From contig JAPLFR010000001.1 of assembly GCA_026390575.1 (NCBI GenBank), positions 124,001-188,000 on the forward strand: a DNA stretch of 64,000 nucleotides, given 5' to 3'. Within the stretch, counting starts at the first letter, position 1, and each line of letters begins with the position of its first letter. Shown here piece by piece: positions 16,758 through 25,248 of the stretch. Origin of the DNA: Ignavibacteriales bacterium. GTDB taxonomy: Bacteria; Bacteroidota; Ignavibacteria; UBA10030. A program made the translations under genes and the position numbers. A model generated the notes under the pieces. That model searched no databases. It was not told where the DNA came from and saw only the letters and a program-made list of their open reading frames with translations.

Positions 16758-17990
16758 TTATTTTTGTTCGTTAGGTGTTCCTTTTTCAGCCTGAGCCTGT
16801 TGCTGTAGTTTCTTCCCCACTATCGTCTCGAGGGTTCCCAATAACCAGCGCTCCGAGAATCCGGCAAGAAATGCCAATAGCAAGAAGAGACTTGGTTTAG
16901 GATATTGAGGAATGAAGTTATAGATCTGGCTGGTATCTGAAATCAGCGCATACCGCTGCTTGTAAGGAATAGATTTCCGCAAAGTCTGAGTTGAATCGAC
17001 CCGTAATGAATCCATTCGTTTGAACATTACAGAATCAACTTCACTGGTCATCAATTTTGAAATTACATACTGTTTTGTTTCGGCTTTGGAGAGATAGAAT
17101 GTTTCACTATTAAAAAAGACCTGCGGGCCTATGGGCGATATAAGAATAATATACAGGATTAGCGCTCCGAGGCCGCCGAAGAGGGGCTGGATGTAAGTAT
17201 AGAGCGCCACCAGCGAGAAGGCCGAAGGCTTGAACTCCAATTTATCGAGAGATAACATCTTACTAACAAACCCGCCGAGTATGCCAAAAGCGACCGCATA
17301 GATTACCAATGGATCATGAACAAGATAGAAGGCAAACAGGGTGGACACAGCGCCAATCAGGATCGTGATAACAAGAATACGTTTGATGAGCGCTCGTTTC
17401 ATATCGATAGTAAGATAATTCAACCGCCGTGCCTCTTGTAGCTTGGTAGTTAAGGCATACAGGGTGCTGCGAAGATATGCAGTATTGATGCTCGGCGTGA
17501 TGTTGGTCGACGGAGTGCTGTCTTGTTTGAATTGAGCCAGAACATCCTCCCATTGCTTTTTATCACTTGCATCCAGCAAGTAAAGATTATTTTGCGCAAT
17601 GTGTAACCGGGATATGAGGTCGTTTGTATCCAAAAGGTGGGTCATTTGAAGTTTGATGTTATTGATAAACGGCCACAGATCCGTGTAATGCTTCAATGAG
17701 TCGGCTTCCGCAATAAGCGTTTTTATTTCCTCCAGAGCGTCATGATCTTCTGCCGTCTTTTGCGACCTGTCCTGAACAATGGAAGAGAGAACAGTGAACT
17801 CGCTTTTGAGTTTCCGGTATGCCTGCTCTGCTTCTATATTGTACATCCAATCTATAAACAAGAAGCGATGCACACAGGACCAGAGATCGTGGAGACCCTT
17901 TTTGAGCTTACTCCATGCCTTTTTTAATCCCTTCTGATTTTTTTCATCATTCGAATCCTGGACGGATGTAGGTTCTTTAGTTTGTTCCAT
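16758..17990 (-). CDS. Multi-pass membrane protein with cytoplasmic helical N-terminus, unknown
   Basis: 410 aa. A charged, coiled-coil-prone N-terminal half (1-195) precedes two transmembrane helices at about 203-250 (ILVITILIGAVSTLFAFYLV, then VIYAVAFGILGGFV), another around 268-292, a periplasmic loop, and a last helix (LFLLLAFLAGFSERWLLG) near 370-388. GGAGGTGACAG precedes the ATG. No family recognised. First gene of a four-gene group ending at 14260; the group has both inner-membrane and exported members. Confidence 0.6.
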   Translation of the reverse strand: MEQTKEPTSVQDSNDEKNQKGLKKAWSKLKKGLHDLWSCVHRFLFIDWMYNIEAEQAYRKLKSEFTVLSSIVQDRSQKTAEDHDALEEIKTLIAEADSLKHYTDLWPFINNIKLQMTHLLDTNDLISRLHIAQNNLYLLDASDKKQWEDVLAQFKQDSTPSTNITPSINTAYLRSTLYALTTKLQEARRLNYLTIDMKRALIKRILVITILIGAVSTLFAFYLVHDPLVIYAVAFGILGGFVSKMLSLDKLEFKPSAFSLVALYTYIQPLFGGLGALILYIILISPIGPQVFFNSETFYLSKAETKQYVISKLMTSEVDSVMFKRMDSLRVDSTQTLRKSIPYKQRYALISDTSQIYNFIPQYPKPSLFLLLAFLAGFSERWLLGTLETIVGKKLQQQAQAEKGTPNEQK

Positions 17991-18074
17991 CTGTCACCTC
18001 CATTATTTGTTGAGTCATTGAATTCCGATGAAAAGCCAATATTCAAGTTATTCCCACCATTCATCCTTGAAAGC

Positions 18075-18113
18075 AAAAAACCTCTGGTGAGTGTGCGCTA
18101 TACTCGCCAAAGG
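18075..18113 (-). terminator. Probable intrinsic terminator
   Basis: On the minus strand CCTTTGGCGAGT pairs with ACTCACCAGAGG (10 of 12 positions) and is followed by TTTTTT. It would end transcription coming from the 18742-20022 genes before the 410-aa gene. Confidence 0.55.
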
Positions 18114-18450
18114 CTTCTAAGTTCTTACTACAACTGATATTTTCATTACCCGCTTCATGAGCCATCCCTGCCGTGCGAGTTTGGATTTATTTTACGTTAG
18201 AAAATCTATTCAGAACTCCAAAAACAATTCAAACGATCCAAATGATATATTTCTTGGTTTTACTATGTCTATAGTCTATATTTTTTTCTATCTGTTCGTT
18301 CGTTTTTCTAATGTGTTATATCATAAACCCAATTCTATACTTAAGTATAAAAGTATATCTTTTTATATTCTGTCGTATTATTACAAGTTGCCTGTAACCA
18401 TTATTGTTAAATAGAAATTGAGTAAAAAAAGCTTTTTCCTTTTTATAAGC

Positions 18451-18683
18451 GGGAATCTTATTCAAGCCCTCATCAAGATTCCCCATAGAGACATTGGGGA
18501 ATGACAAAAAGGGCTATGTCATTCCCACTGCATGTTAGTGGGAATCTTATTCAAGACCTCAGCAAGATTCCCCATAGAAACATTGGGGAATGACAAACAG
18601 GGCTATGTCATTCCCACTGCATGTTAGTGGGAATCTTATTTAAGCCCTTATCAAGATTCCCGATTGAAACATTCGGGAATGAC
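18451..18683. repeat. 89-bp tandem repeat, about 2.6 copies
   Basis: Units start at 18451, 18540 and 18629 with GGGAATCTTATT(C/T)AAG. Each holds two stems: GATTCCCCAT/ATTGGGGAATG and CATTCCCACT/AGTGGGAATC. The third unit is cut off and passes into an AGCCGGAGG repeat copy. Confidence 0.8.
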
Positions 18684-18720
18684 AGCCGGAGGCCTGAGAA
18701 TAATGCAAGCGTTAGCTTGC
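18684..18720. repeat. AGCCGGAGG-GTTAGCTTGC short dispersed repeat
   Basis: AGCCGGAGGCCTGAG then GCAAGCGTTAGCTTGC, matching the copy at 14054-14100 except for the spacer. It directly follows the 89-bp tandem repeat. Confidence 0.65.
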
Positions 18721-18741
18721 AACAATATTCAAAACATCCTC

Positions 18742-19176
18742 TTACGCAATCGTCTCGTACTTCGTTTTCCCATTGACACGTTTTGCCAATAACTTCTCGT
18801 TACGCATTGGCTCTTTATAACTCACATGGACCCACTGACCAAATTCTTGTATTAACTGGTCGTATGGGAATTGTCCAGCTACGATTTTAAATACTTCTTC
18901 AATTGTCATCCCGATAACAATAAAGTCGGCTGCTTGTCCCTTCATATGCTGGGAAGTGGAAGAACCACCAATTGCCGCGTTGACCTTCTTTGATCTATAT
19001 CCACTCATAATAATAATTGGCTTTTGCACAATCATCCGTAATGGTTCGAGTACCTTCCGGCATAATAAAGTCAGGTTTTGTGTTGCTGCTTCAGAGGGAG
19101 TGTTTTTAATTCCATTTCGTGCTGCGTATTCGGAAACTATCATTTCCTCTAAAGTAAAATGCTTTGTAAGTATCAT
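18742..19176 (-). CDS. M15-family peptidase (zinc D,D/L,D-carboxypeptidase, endolysin-like)
   Basis: 144 aa. MILTKHFTLEEM is the usual start of M15A/peptidase_M15_3 proteins. Zinc ligands: SQHMKGQAAD (His and Asp) and WVHVSY (His). Predicted to cut peptide cross-bridges or stems of peptidoglycan. I chose the ATG at 19176, with GGAG 7 bases upstream; an in-frame ATG at 19209 has none. No signal peptide, as in phage or tailocin endolysins. It lies downstream of the 235-aa unknown gene. Confidence 0.85.
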   Translation of the reverse strand: MILTKHFTLEEMIVSEYAARNGIKNTPSEAATQNLTLLCRKVLEPLRMIVQKPIIIMSGYRSKKVNAAIGGSSTSQHMKGQAADFIVIGMTIEEVFKIVAGQFPYDQLIQEFGQWVHVSYKEPMRNEKLLAKRVNGKTKYETIA

Positions 19177-19210
19177 AGAATTTCTCCATTCGCATATTAA
19201 TTGTTTCAAA

Positions 19211-19243
19211 CCTCTCCGATCGCTTTTAGCGGTCGGAGAGGTA
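19211..19243. repeat. CTCTCCGAYCG hairpin, REP-like, variant copy
   Basis: CCTCTCCGATCGCT and AGCGGTCGGAGAGG form a stem of about 13 bp with TTT loop. It is a diverged copy of the hairpin repeated near 20.84, 21.00 and 23.88 kb. A second stem GTCCCCCTC/GAGGGGGAC follows at about 19276-19299. Confidence 0.65.
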
Positions 19244-19314
19244 GTATCGAATCTGCCTAACCGCGAAAAAATTTGTCCCCCTCATTCACGAGGGGGACGA
19301 TAGGGGGTTGATTT

Positions 19315-20022
19315 TTACTTTGCTGTTGGCTGCGCCGCTGGCGCCGGTGCAGGTACTGGTTCCGGCCTGTGCCGAATTCCGGTATACTTCACTACTCGTA
19401 AAACAAAATATTCATTGTAAAATTGAGTATTCGATGCGCGTATGAGTTCCATCGCAGGATCGATTTCTTCTTCCAATATATCATCCATTTTATAGAAGTG
19501 ATCTTCCATTGTTGTTCGAGCGCCCATACGTTCTGCGACGCTTCGTTCCCGCACACCAAGAGCTGTACGATATGCTCCAACTTTGGCTTTCAGATCGGTA
19601 ATCATCTGCTGTGTTATTACAGCAGAAACGAGATTTTGCACATTAGCTTCAGCAAGCGTCGCGATAGTCTCCGCTTTGCCCGCAAGGTCCGTATCTCGTA
19701 TCTTCCTCAACACATTTTCAGTGATGCGTGCTTTTTCCATTAACTCCACATTACCTTGCTTTTTTGCATACACAAACAAACCTGCAGCGACGGGCAACAA
19801 TAATGTAATCATGTCATCTTCCGCCTGATACTTCATCGCTGCCTTGCCTGTCGTGGCAGTGTTTACCTCCGACGACTTCAGATGTATAGCTGCCAGAGTT
19901 GTACCAAATTCCTCTACCGAACTCTTGAGCATCGGTATGGAGTTCACGATTTCGGCGTTTTTACCGAAAAGCGTCCAGACTCCTTCGTACATGGTGAGTC
20001 TGTTTTCAAGTTTCTTGTTCAT
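19315..20022 (-). CDS. Helical hypothetical protein, 235 aa
   Basis: Mostly alpha-helical, with long amphipathic segments and few aromatic residues, ending in a Pro/Ala tail (PEPVPAPAPAAQP). No signal peptide. The start at 20022 has GGAGGATAT directly upstream; an in-frame ATG at 20100 would add 26 residues and a His-rich stretch without a ribosome site. No family recognised; it may form a helical bundle. The M15 peptidase gene follows 138 bp later on the same strand. Confidence 0.6.
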   Translation of the reverse strand: MNKKLENRLTMYEGVWTLFGKNAEIVNSIPMLKSSVEEFGTTLAAIHLKSSEVNTATTGKAAMKYQAEDDMITLLLPVAAGLFVYAKKQGNVELMEKARITENVLRKIRDTDLAGKAETIATLAEANVQNLVSAVITQQMITDLKAKVGAYRTALGVRERSVAERMGARTTMEDHFYKMDDILEEEIDPAMELIRASNTQFYNEYFVLRVVKYTGIRHRPEPVPAPAPAAQPTAK

Positions 20023-20214
20023 ATATCCTCCACAGAAAAAGTTTGTATAGGGATGATGGTGATAGTGAAATCCGTGTCCCTTCACGAATTTTCTTTTCAT
20101 CTCAAGAGTGTTTTTACCAGTAGAATCTTAATAACTGAAAAGAGAAAAATCTTCAATGATTACACAAATAGCTTTTTTCTTACTTTATTCGGCATTTCTT
20201 TTCCGCCAAACTAC

Positions 20215-20604
20215 TTTTCGCAAGTGTCAAACTACTTTTCGCTAATGTCATACTGCTTTTCGCCAGTGTCAAACTGCTTTTCGTCAATGTCAAACTACTT
20301 TTCGCAACTGTCTAAGTACTTTTCTTGTTCAGCTTTTGAAATTACTACAACGTCAGACAGCTTCCCGGCAGTGTAAACTGTCTTTTCGTCATCGTCACCT
20401 GACATTTCTTTTTCGTCAAAGTACTCCGCACGATTGTCAGACTGCTTTTCGGCACCGTTGCATGACTTCCCGCAGATGTCAGATGTCTTCCCGCCAACGT
20501 CAAACTGCTTTTCGCCGATGTCAATCTACTTTTCACAAGTGTAAAAAACCTTCTCATCGTTATCAGATGGAATTTCCTTTTCATCATTAATCATTTCAGG
20601 AATA
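20215..20604. repeat. 21-bp satellite, about 18 units
   Basis: Uninterrupted 21-bp phase from 20215 to about 20604; unit TCAAACTRCTTTTCGCMARTG, with starts at 20227, 20248, 20269, 20290 and so on, the copies diverging toward the right. On the minus strand most units read as a seven-residue repeat of the kind A-K-S-S-L-T-L; an open frame covers 20345-20587 but has no ribosome site. A related satellite lies at 49679-49930. Confidence 0.85.
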
Positions 20605-20833
20605 GCGCACAGCTATACTTCTGCACAAATGGTTAATTCGCTGTATGAGTCTGTCATTATACATAGTCAAATAGACTTTGCACTTTATCAAACTGTCAAT
20701 TCAGAGACTTGAACCTTGTATGTCTTGGTTTCTAATAAGAATTTCTTGTGTTGGGGGATATATGGTATCTAAACGCGGCTGTACTCTAATAATTCTATAT
20801 TTAATCCGCAATCACGCAAACGCGTGTTTTTTA
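20605..20833. other. Non-coding interval
   Basis: No ORF or clear signal. It ends in ACGCAAACGCGTGTTTTTTAAA, echoed in reverse at about 49519-49545. Confidence 0.4.
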
Positions 20834-20895
20834 AATCATTACCTCTCCGATCGCTGAGAGCGGTCGGAGAGGTGGTCTCAAGTTGTGATGGAGTT
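20834..20895. repeat. REP-like hairpin repeat, copy 1
   Basis: AATCATTACCTCTCCGATCG, a GAGA loop region, CGGTCGGAGAGGTGG, then TCTCAAGTTGTGA. The stem CCTCTCCGAYCGCT/AGCGGTCGGAGAGG is about 14 bp. Confidence 0.75.
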
Positions 20896-20930
20896 GCACT
20901 CCTGAACTGAAAAGGAAACAAATTATCTCG

Positions 20931-21064
20931 TTCCCAAATTCTGTTTGGAAACATAAGTGGAAGAAGCTCTGCTTCAAATCAGGATGAAGTGATTGGACAC
21001 AATCATTACCTTTCCGATCGCTGAGAGCGGTCGGAGAGGTGGTCTCAAGTTGTGAGGGAGTTTC
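20931..21064. repeat. Extended REP-like repeat, copy 2
   Basis: Starts TTCCCAAATTCTGTTTGGAA, continues with GAAGCTCTGCTTC, GATTGGACAC, and ends with the same AATCATTACC hairpin and TCTCAAGTTGTGA. The full-length unit recurs at 23787-23945. It lies about 95 bp upstream of the RAYT gene remnant. Confidence 0.75.
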
Positions 21065-21158
21065 GCTATTAAAATCTGTGGAGTATTCTCCTCGTTCCCA
21101 ACATCTTGTTGGGAACGGGAAGGGGTCGAAGCTCAGCTTCGAATAAAGGAAGCTACTA

Positions 21159-21646
21159 ATGGGGCGTAGTCGACATAAAATATACAACTCAGACTATTCA
21201 CATTTTCTCACGATGACCATAGTGGTTTGGTTACCAATCTTTGCTAATCCGGATGTGGCAGAAATAGTTCTAGATTCATTGCGTTATCTTCAAAAAGAAA
21301 AAATGCAACACTCAATGCATATGTTCTCATGGAGAATCACCTTCATATTATAGTCCGTTGTGATAGCTTGAGTGAAGCGATCCGAGCATTCAAATCGTAC
21401 ACCGCTCGCGCAATTCTTGATTACTTTACTGAGCGTAATAATACTGTTATTCTTCAAAAGTTGAGATATCACAAATTAAGCCATAAAACAAAAAGTGATT
21501 ATCAACTCTGGCAGGAAGGAAGTCACCCGGAAGAGATTGCAAGCGATGAGATGATGCATAAGAAGGTCGAGTATATACATAATAACCCGGTACGGCGTGG
21601 ATATGTCGATGAAGCCAGGGATTGGCGTTATTTCCCGCATCAATAA
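21159..21646 (+). pseudogene. RAYT / Y1 (IS200-like) transposase, frameshifted
   Basis: REP-associated tyrosine transposase. The first frame (21159 onward) gives the N-terminus with FANPDVAEIVLDSLRYLQKE; the rest is in another frame: NAYVLMENHLHIIV with the HUH-type His-x-His, KSYTARAI, and VEYIHNNPVRRGYV with the catalytic Tyr region. Joining requires removal of two bases at about 21309-21310 (CA in CAACACTC), so it is a +2 insertion and the gene is probably dead. Stem-loops flank it: REP-like copies before and GGAAGCAGAGCTTCC and CTCCCAAGC/GCTTGGGAG stems after, as is usual for RAYT loci. Confidence 0.85.
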
Positions 21647-21845
21647 AATATTAAAAGAGCGGGATCCCGTACTGCGGGACCAGTGCACGAAATTATAACG
21701 GTGAACAAGGCTTGGTTAATGTACAGACAGATTGGTAAAGAATGATGGAAGCAGAGCTTCCATCATCAACGCTCCCAAGCAGAGCTTGGGAGCGAGGTCA
21801 ATATTCAATAAAATAAGTGAATTGTAAAACCAATATACAAATCGG
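21647..21845. repeat. Stem-loops downstream of the RAYT gene
   Basis: GATGGAAGC/GCTTCCATC at about 21743-21763 and CGCTCCCAAGC/GCTTGGGAGCG at about 21771-21795, with a GGGATCCCG/GCGGGACC stem at 21661. These are candidate recognition hairpins for the transposase. Confidence 0.6.
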
Positions 21846-21954
21846 TAGTGGGCTATTTTGGATTCCCGTCCGACTTTGCCCGACTGCCGGCGGCAGCCGG
21901 GGTCTCAATTGAAATCGGATCGAGATCTCGCGGCGCTAAAAGCACCACGGACTA
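21846..21954. repeat. Dispersed stem-loop element, copy A
   Basis: Begins TAGTGGGCTATTTTGGATTC, then CCGTCCGACTTTGCCCGACTG and a CTGCCGGCGGCAG stem, then GAGATCTCGCGGCG and CACGGACT. Related copies at 24978-25101 and, inverted, at 57069-57210. No coding capacity. Confidence 0.75.
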
Positions 21955-21977
21955 AAAAGTAGAAGGTCTTTCGAACA

Positions 21978-23612
21978 TCACTTCACCCTGATAGGATCGG
22001 CCCACGTGCCGCGATAAATAAATTTCTGGTTGTAAATAGTTTTCTTGAACTTACCGTACCGTATATCCGCCCCGGCATAAATTGCTAGGATAAGGCTCTC
22101 CCGAGGAATGGTGTATGAATCTGTAACGGTTTGTTCTTTTTTCGCGGGATCAATGGTTATACTCCTTTGTGGTCCCGGCTCCCAACCTTTGTGATGCGAA
22201 AACGCATCTCTCACTTCATTGCCGAGTGTGAAGATCGCGCCGTTTTTTAAGGATAATTCTATTTTTATATTTTCACTTTCATTCAAATCTTTTATGCCGG
22301 TCTTGATATCCAGAGTAGGCCATTGTATTTCATCTTTTCCGGTAAGAACAATAATTGTTTCAACTTTGATAAGGTTATCGTTTTTATCATAGCACTCGAA
22401 AACCAGTTCACGATCTTTCAACGGGTCTCCCGCAAATGATATATTGTCAGAGATATAGCCATCGCTGTTAGGTTTGCCTTCGTAAATTATTTTATCGTGA
22501 TAAACAATTTTTATTTTCGCAATATCATTCTGACAGAACAATTCAATGGGTATTTCATTCTTATAGAAAGTCTGGTTTCTTGGAGAAGCAATAAGCGCTT
22601 TATTGTACGTCGTGAGGGCATACCAGACAGGACGAGGATGGCCAATGGTGTCTTTAAGATCGCTATACCCCCAGTAGCCGAACCATTCTTCAGGTGTATC
22701 GTCGTGAACGGATGGATGACCGCCTTTCCACCATCCGTCGGCATAATAAAAAGGACAAACGCCAGCCACGCCTGCATCGAGCAGGTTTCTGTAATATCGT
22801 ATCAACGCGTCTCTTTGGTCGTCAAGCGAATTACCGCCGTATTTTCCATAGCCCAGTCGCGATACGGAATATCCAAACTCAGTCAGTAACAAAGGCTTAT
22901 TCCGGCCATTCATTTTCTGAAGGAAAATATTTGCATTCGCAAAGCCATGAGTATAAATCGCGCCATCGCCATAGTCATACGCATTGTAACCATAGACATC
23001 GAAGATGTTCATATCAAGATACTCTGTAATAGCCGTATTGCCTGACATGGTAACAGGAACGCCGGGATGTTTTTCATGGATTTTATTGATAATCCTTTTC
23101 CAAAGATCGACAGTGGCCTGTGCGCCTACGTCGTGTATATGTTGAGGCATAGGCTCGTTGATGACAAGGTATGTAATGATGCAATCGAAATTCTTCGAGT
23201 AAGAGAGGATACTCTCAACGAGAGAATCGGTTCTTGCAATAATCTTCTGGTCTGCGAAGTTCCATTCGGGTTTCATCCCTATGCCCATGATGACTTTCAT
23301 GCCGCTTTGCTGGGCCAATTCAAGTTCGTCTTTAAAAAGCGGGTCCCAGGTCCTGACTGCATTAAATCCTCCTTTTTTAATGACTTCAAAATCGCTTTTC
23401 ATCCTGGCAAGCTGGGATTTTCTATTCTCTTTTGGAAATTCTCCCGGTCTGGCACCGATCTCATATCCAATTGCATTAACAAATGTCTTTTTGCCGTCTA
23501 TGTAATAGTATCCGTTTTTTAATTCAACCCTGGTAGCTTCTTTTTCTTTCGCCAGTGAAAAACCGACGATGATGAGGGAAAAAATAAACAAGTATTTCAT
23601 CATGCTTTTCAT
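21978..23612 (-). CDS. Secreted clan-A glycoside hydrolase (GH5/GH2-like TIM barrel)
   Basis: 544 aa. Signal peptide (YLFIFSLIIVGFSLA), a TIM barrel to about residue 345, and one or two beta domains after it. Catalytic residues by analogy with clan GH-A: acid/base Glu in YLVINEP and nucleophile Glu in LLLTEFG; NAVRTWDP is the conserved strand-3 region. Probable periplasmic or secreted beta-glycan hydrolase or transglycosylase; substrate not predictable. It stands alone between repeat-rich spacers. Confidence 0.8.
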   Translation of the reverse strand: MKSMMKYLFIFSLIIVGFSLAKEKEATRVELKNGYYYIDGKKTFVNAIGYEIGARPGEFPKENRKSQLARMKSDFEVIKKGGFNAVRTWDPLFKDELELAQQSGMKVIMGIGMKPEWNFADQKIIARTDSLVESILSYSKNFDCIITYLVINEPMPQHIHDVGAQATVDLWKRIINKIHEKHPGVPVTMSGNTAITEYLDMNIFDVYGYNAYDYGDGAIYTHGFANANIFLQKMNGRNKPLLLTEFGYSVSRLGYGKYGGNSLDDQRDALIRYYRNLLDAGVAGVCPFYYADGWWKGGHPSVHDDTPEEWFGYWGYSDLKDTIGHPRPVWYALTTYNKALIASPRNQTFYKNEIPIELFCQNDIAKIKIVYHDKIIYEGKPNSDGYISDNISFAGDPLKDRELVFECYDKNDNLIKVETIIVLTGKDEIQWPTLDIKTGIKDLNESENIKIELSLKNGAIFTLGNEVRDAFSHHKGWEPGPQRSITIDPAKKEQTVTDSYTIPRESLILAIYAGADIRYGKFKKTIYNQKFIYRGTWADPIRVK

Positions 23613-23786
23613 ACGATAATTCTTTAGAGTGTTGATGATTAGTTAATTAGAATATCAAATCGAATATTTCTATTTGTTGTTCCAGCTTTTTGATTTCTTG
23701 AGTACGTCAGAATTTCCGTATTTGATTAACGAACAAGATACAAAAAAGCATGCAGATTTTCCCGCAGTCCTAAAAATTTTTCTTCA
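23613..23786. other. Non-coding upstream region
   Basis: AT-rich region before the glycosidase gene on the minus strand; no ORF and no confident promoter motif. Confidence 0.4.
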
Positions 23787-23945
23787 TTCCCAAACTCCCC
23801 ACCATTAAGATCGGTGGGCAGGCGTTTGGAAACATAAGTGGAGGAAGCTCTGCTTCAAATCAGGATGAAATTATTGGACACAATCATTACCTCTCCGATC
23901 GCTGAGAGCGGTCGGAGAGGTGGTCTCAAGTTGTAAGGGAGTTTT
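23787..23945. repeat. Extended REP-like repeat, copy 3
   Basis: Same order as 20931-21064: TTCCCAAAC...GTTTGGAA, GAAGCTCTGCTTC, GGACACAATCATTACC hairpin, TCTCAAGTTGTAA. Inside the first stem it has an extra CCCACC/GGTGGG loop. Confidence 0.78.
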
Positions 23946-24006
23946 GCCATTAGGAACGGTGGACGAGTATAATCTCGAATAAGATTAGAATAGGCTAAGA
24001 GAGGGG

Positions 24007-24032
24007 TAGGGACGCACAGATGTGCGTCCCTA
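24007..24032. repeat. Perfect hairpin TAGGGACGCAC
   Basis: TAGGGACGCACA and TGTGCGTCCCTA form a 12-bp perfect stem with a GA loop. The hairpin begins with the GTAG-like tetranucleotide seen in many REP sequences. It lies just after the stop of the DUF4097 gene (minus strand). Confidence 0.65.
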
Positions 24033-24053
24033 TTAGGATCAATTGGTTGCACA

Positions 24054-24863
24054 TTACTTAGAGTGTAAACGAATATCCCCCTTATCGCTGTTAAACTCAA
24101 GCGCCGGACCTCCGCCGTTGATTTTTCCGAAGTAGTCATACTGCTGGTGTTTTCTATCGCGCTCGCGAGTTTCCACATCGAAGTCGGTGCTAAAATGTAC
24201 ACGCTTTTCGAAATCTGTCTGCAATTCAAATCCGGTTTGCTTTGGGATGTTTACGGCAATCTTTCCTTTGTACGTCTCGAAATGACTGTCGTTCTTCAAC
24301 GCTGCAAAAGAAATATGCACATCGCCTTTGTATGTTTCTAAATCGATTCCCCCGCTGAGATTTAATACTTCCACGGTACCTTTATACGTGTTCAGTGTCA
24401 GGTAGGAGGTCAATCCTTCGATGTGTGATTCCGATTTGTAATCTTTGATCCTCAGCTTCGCCGTGCGAGGCATCTTGATTGTGTAATGTACTAACGGAAG
24501 GGAATTCGATATCTCGTGCGGGTCGGTGAGCCAATCCCAGAAATCGTGACTATTGTTTCGCTCCACATTTCGATAGTCGGTATGGATCGTCACTTCGCTG
24601 CTGGTGCCGCGAAATTCAATTTCTGTGTCCTCTACATCCTGGGCAGCATCACGTGAGTCCGCATCATCCGATTCTATCTTCACGTTCACCTCAACCTGCG
24701 GTTTGTCATGAGTGGTGACCGTAATGGTTCCTTTGTACGTATCGATGACGAGTTGTCCGTCCGATTTGAGCGGCATGGTTTTATTGATCTCCCGGGAAGA
24801 TTGGGATATCGCAGTTGAAATTAATACCGACAAGAGAATTGTTATGAGTAAAGGCAGTCGCAT
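24054..24863 (-). CDS. Exported DUF4097-family protein
   Basis: 269 aa. Signal peptide (LLITILLSVLISTAISQ) and repeated beta-strand units with a recurring TYKG motif (DTYKGTITV, NTYKGTVEV, ETYKGDVHI, ETYKGKIAV), typical of DUF4097 right-handed beta structures. Such proteins sit on the cell surface or in the periplasm and are loosely called adhesins; the actual role is unknown. I chose the ATG at 24863 with GGAGGAAATC upstream, not the longer frame from 24944. Confidence 0.8.
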   Translation of the reverse strand: MRLPLLITILLSVLISTAISQSSREINKTMPLKSDGQLVIDTYKGTITVTTHDKPQVEVNVKIESDDADSRDAAQDVEDTEIEFRGTSSEVTIHTDYRNVERNNSHDFWDWLTDPHEISNSLPLVHYTIKMPRTAKLRIKDYKSESHIEGLTSYLTLNTYKGTVEVLNLSGGIDLETYKGDVHISFAALKNDSHFETYKGKIAVNIPKQTGFELQTDFEKRVHFSTDFDVETRERDRKHQQYDYFGKINGGGPALEFNSDKGDIRLHSK

Positions 24864-24977
24864 GATTTCCTCCGTTTTGATTGGAATGTTGTTATTGCAT
24901 ACGGGAAATTCTCGCTGAGGTTGCGGGGAATGAATGGAACACAAACCAGAACTCAGGAGTTCGGGAGAGAATAGGGT
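24864..24977. other. Spacer between DUF4097 and dispersed element
   Basis: No gene; contains only the upstream region of the DUF4097 gene. Confidence 0.35.
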
Positions 24978-25101
24978 AGTGGGCTATTTTGGATTTCCGT
25001 CCGACTTTGCCCGACTGCCATATGGCAGTCGCGGTCGCGATCTCGTGGCGCAAAATGCGCCACGGACTTATCCCGATTGATAAAATCAATCGAGACGGGA
25101 A
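24978..25101. repeat. Dispersed stem-loop element, copy B
   Basis: TAGTGGGCTATTTTGGATTT, CCGTCCGACTTTGCC, then stems GACTGCC/GGCAGTC, GTGGCGCA/TGCGCCAC and CCCGATTGAT/ATCAATCGAG. The inverted copy at 57069-57210 matches it nearly throughout. Confidence 0.8.
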
Positions 25102-25248
25102 TGAATTAATCTTCTTGATGTACTCCGGAACTTGCAGTCCTCGAATAACGTTTGAGGTGTATTGATCTTACTCGATACAATTGACAAGAAATGAAGTCCT
25201 GGTGAACGGTACTTCAAACCACATAACAAATAATATGAGGAGGCGTGA

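Larger units (their letters stand above)
17991..18741. other. Non-coding interval with hairpin repeats
   Basis: AT-rich; no convincing ORF. Contains a minus-strand terminator-like hairpin near its left end and an 89-bp tandem repeat near its right end. Confidence 0.55.

Noticed and set aside
18157-18414. 85-codon hydrophobic frame upstream of the 89-bp repeat
   Set aside because: Very AT-rich with low-complexity Phe/Tyr/Ile content and no ribosome site.
18451-18683. Possible CRISPR array because of regular repeats
   Set aside because: The 89-bp units repeat throughout, without unique spacers, and no cas gene is present.
20215-20604. Possible CRISPR array or leader region at the 21-bp satellite
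   Set aside because: Units are contiguous, with no spacers.
24892-25089. 65-codon frame across the dispersed element near 25 kb
   Set aside because: Overlaps a non-coding stem-loop repeat whose other copies do not keep the frame open.
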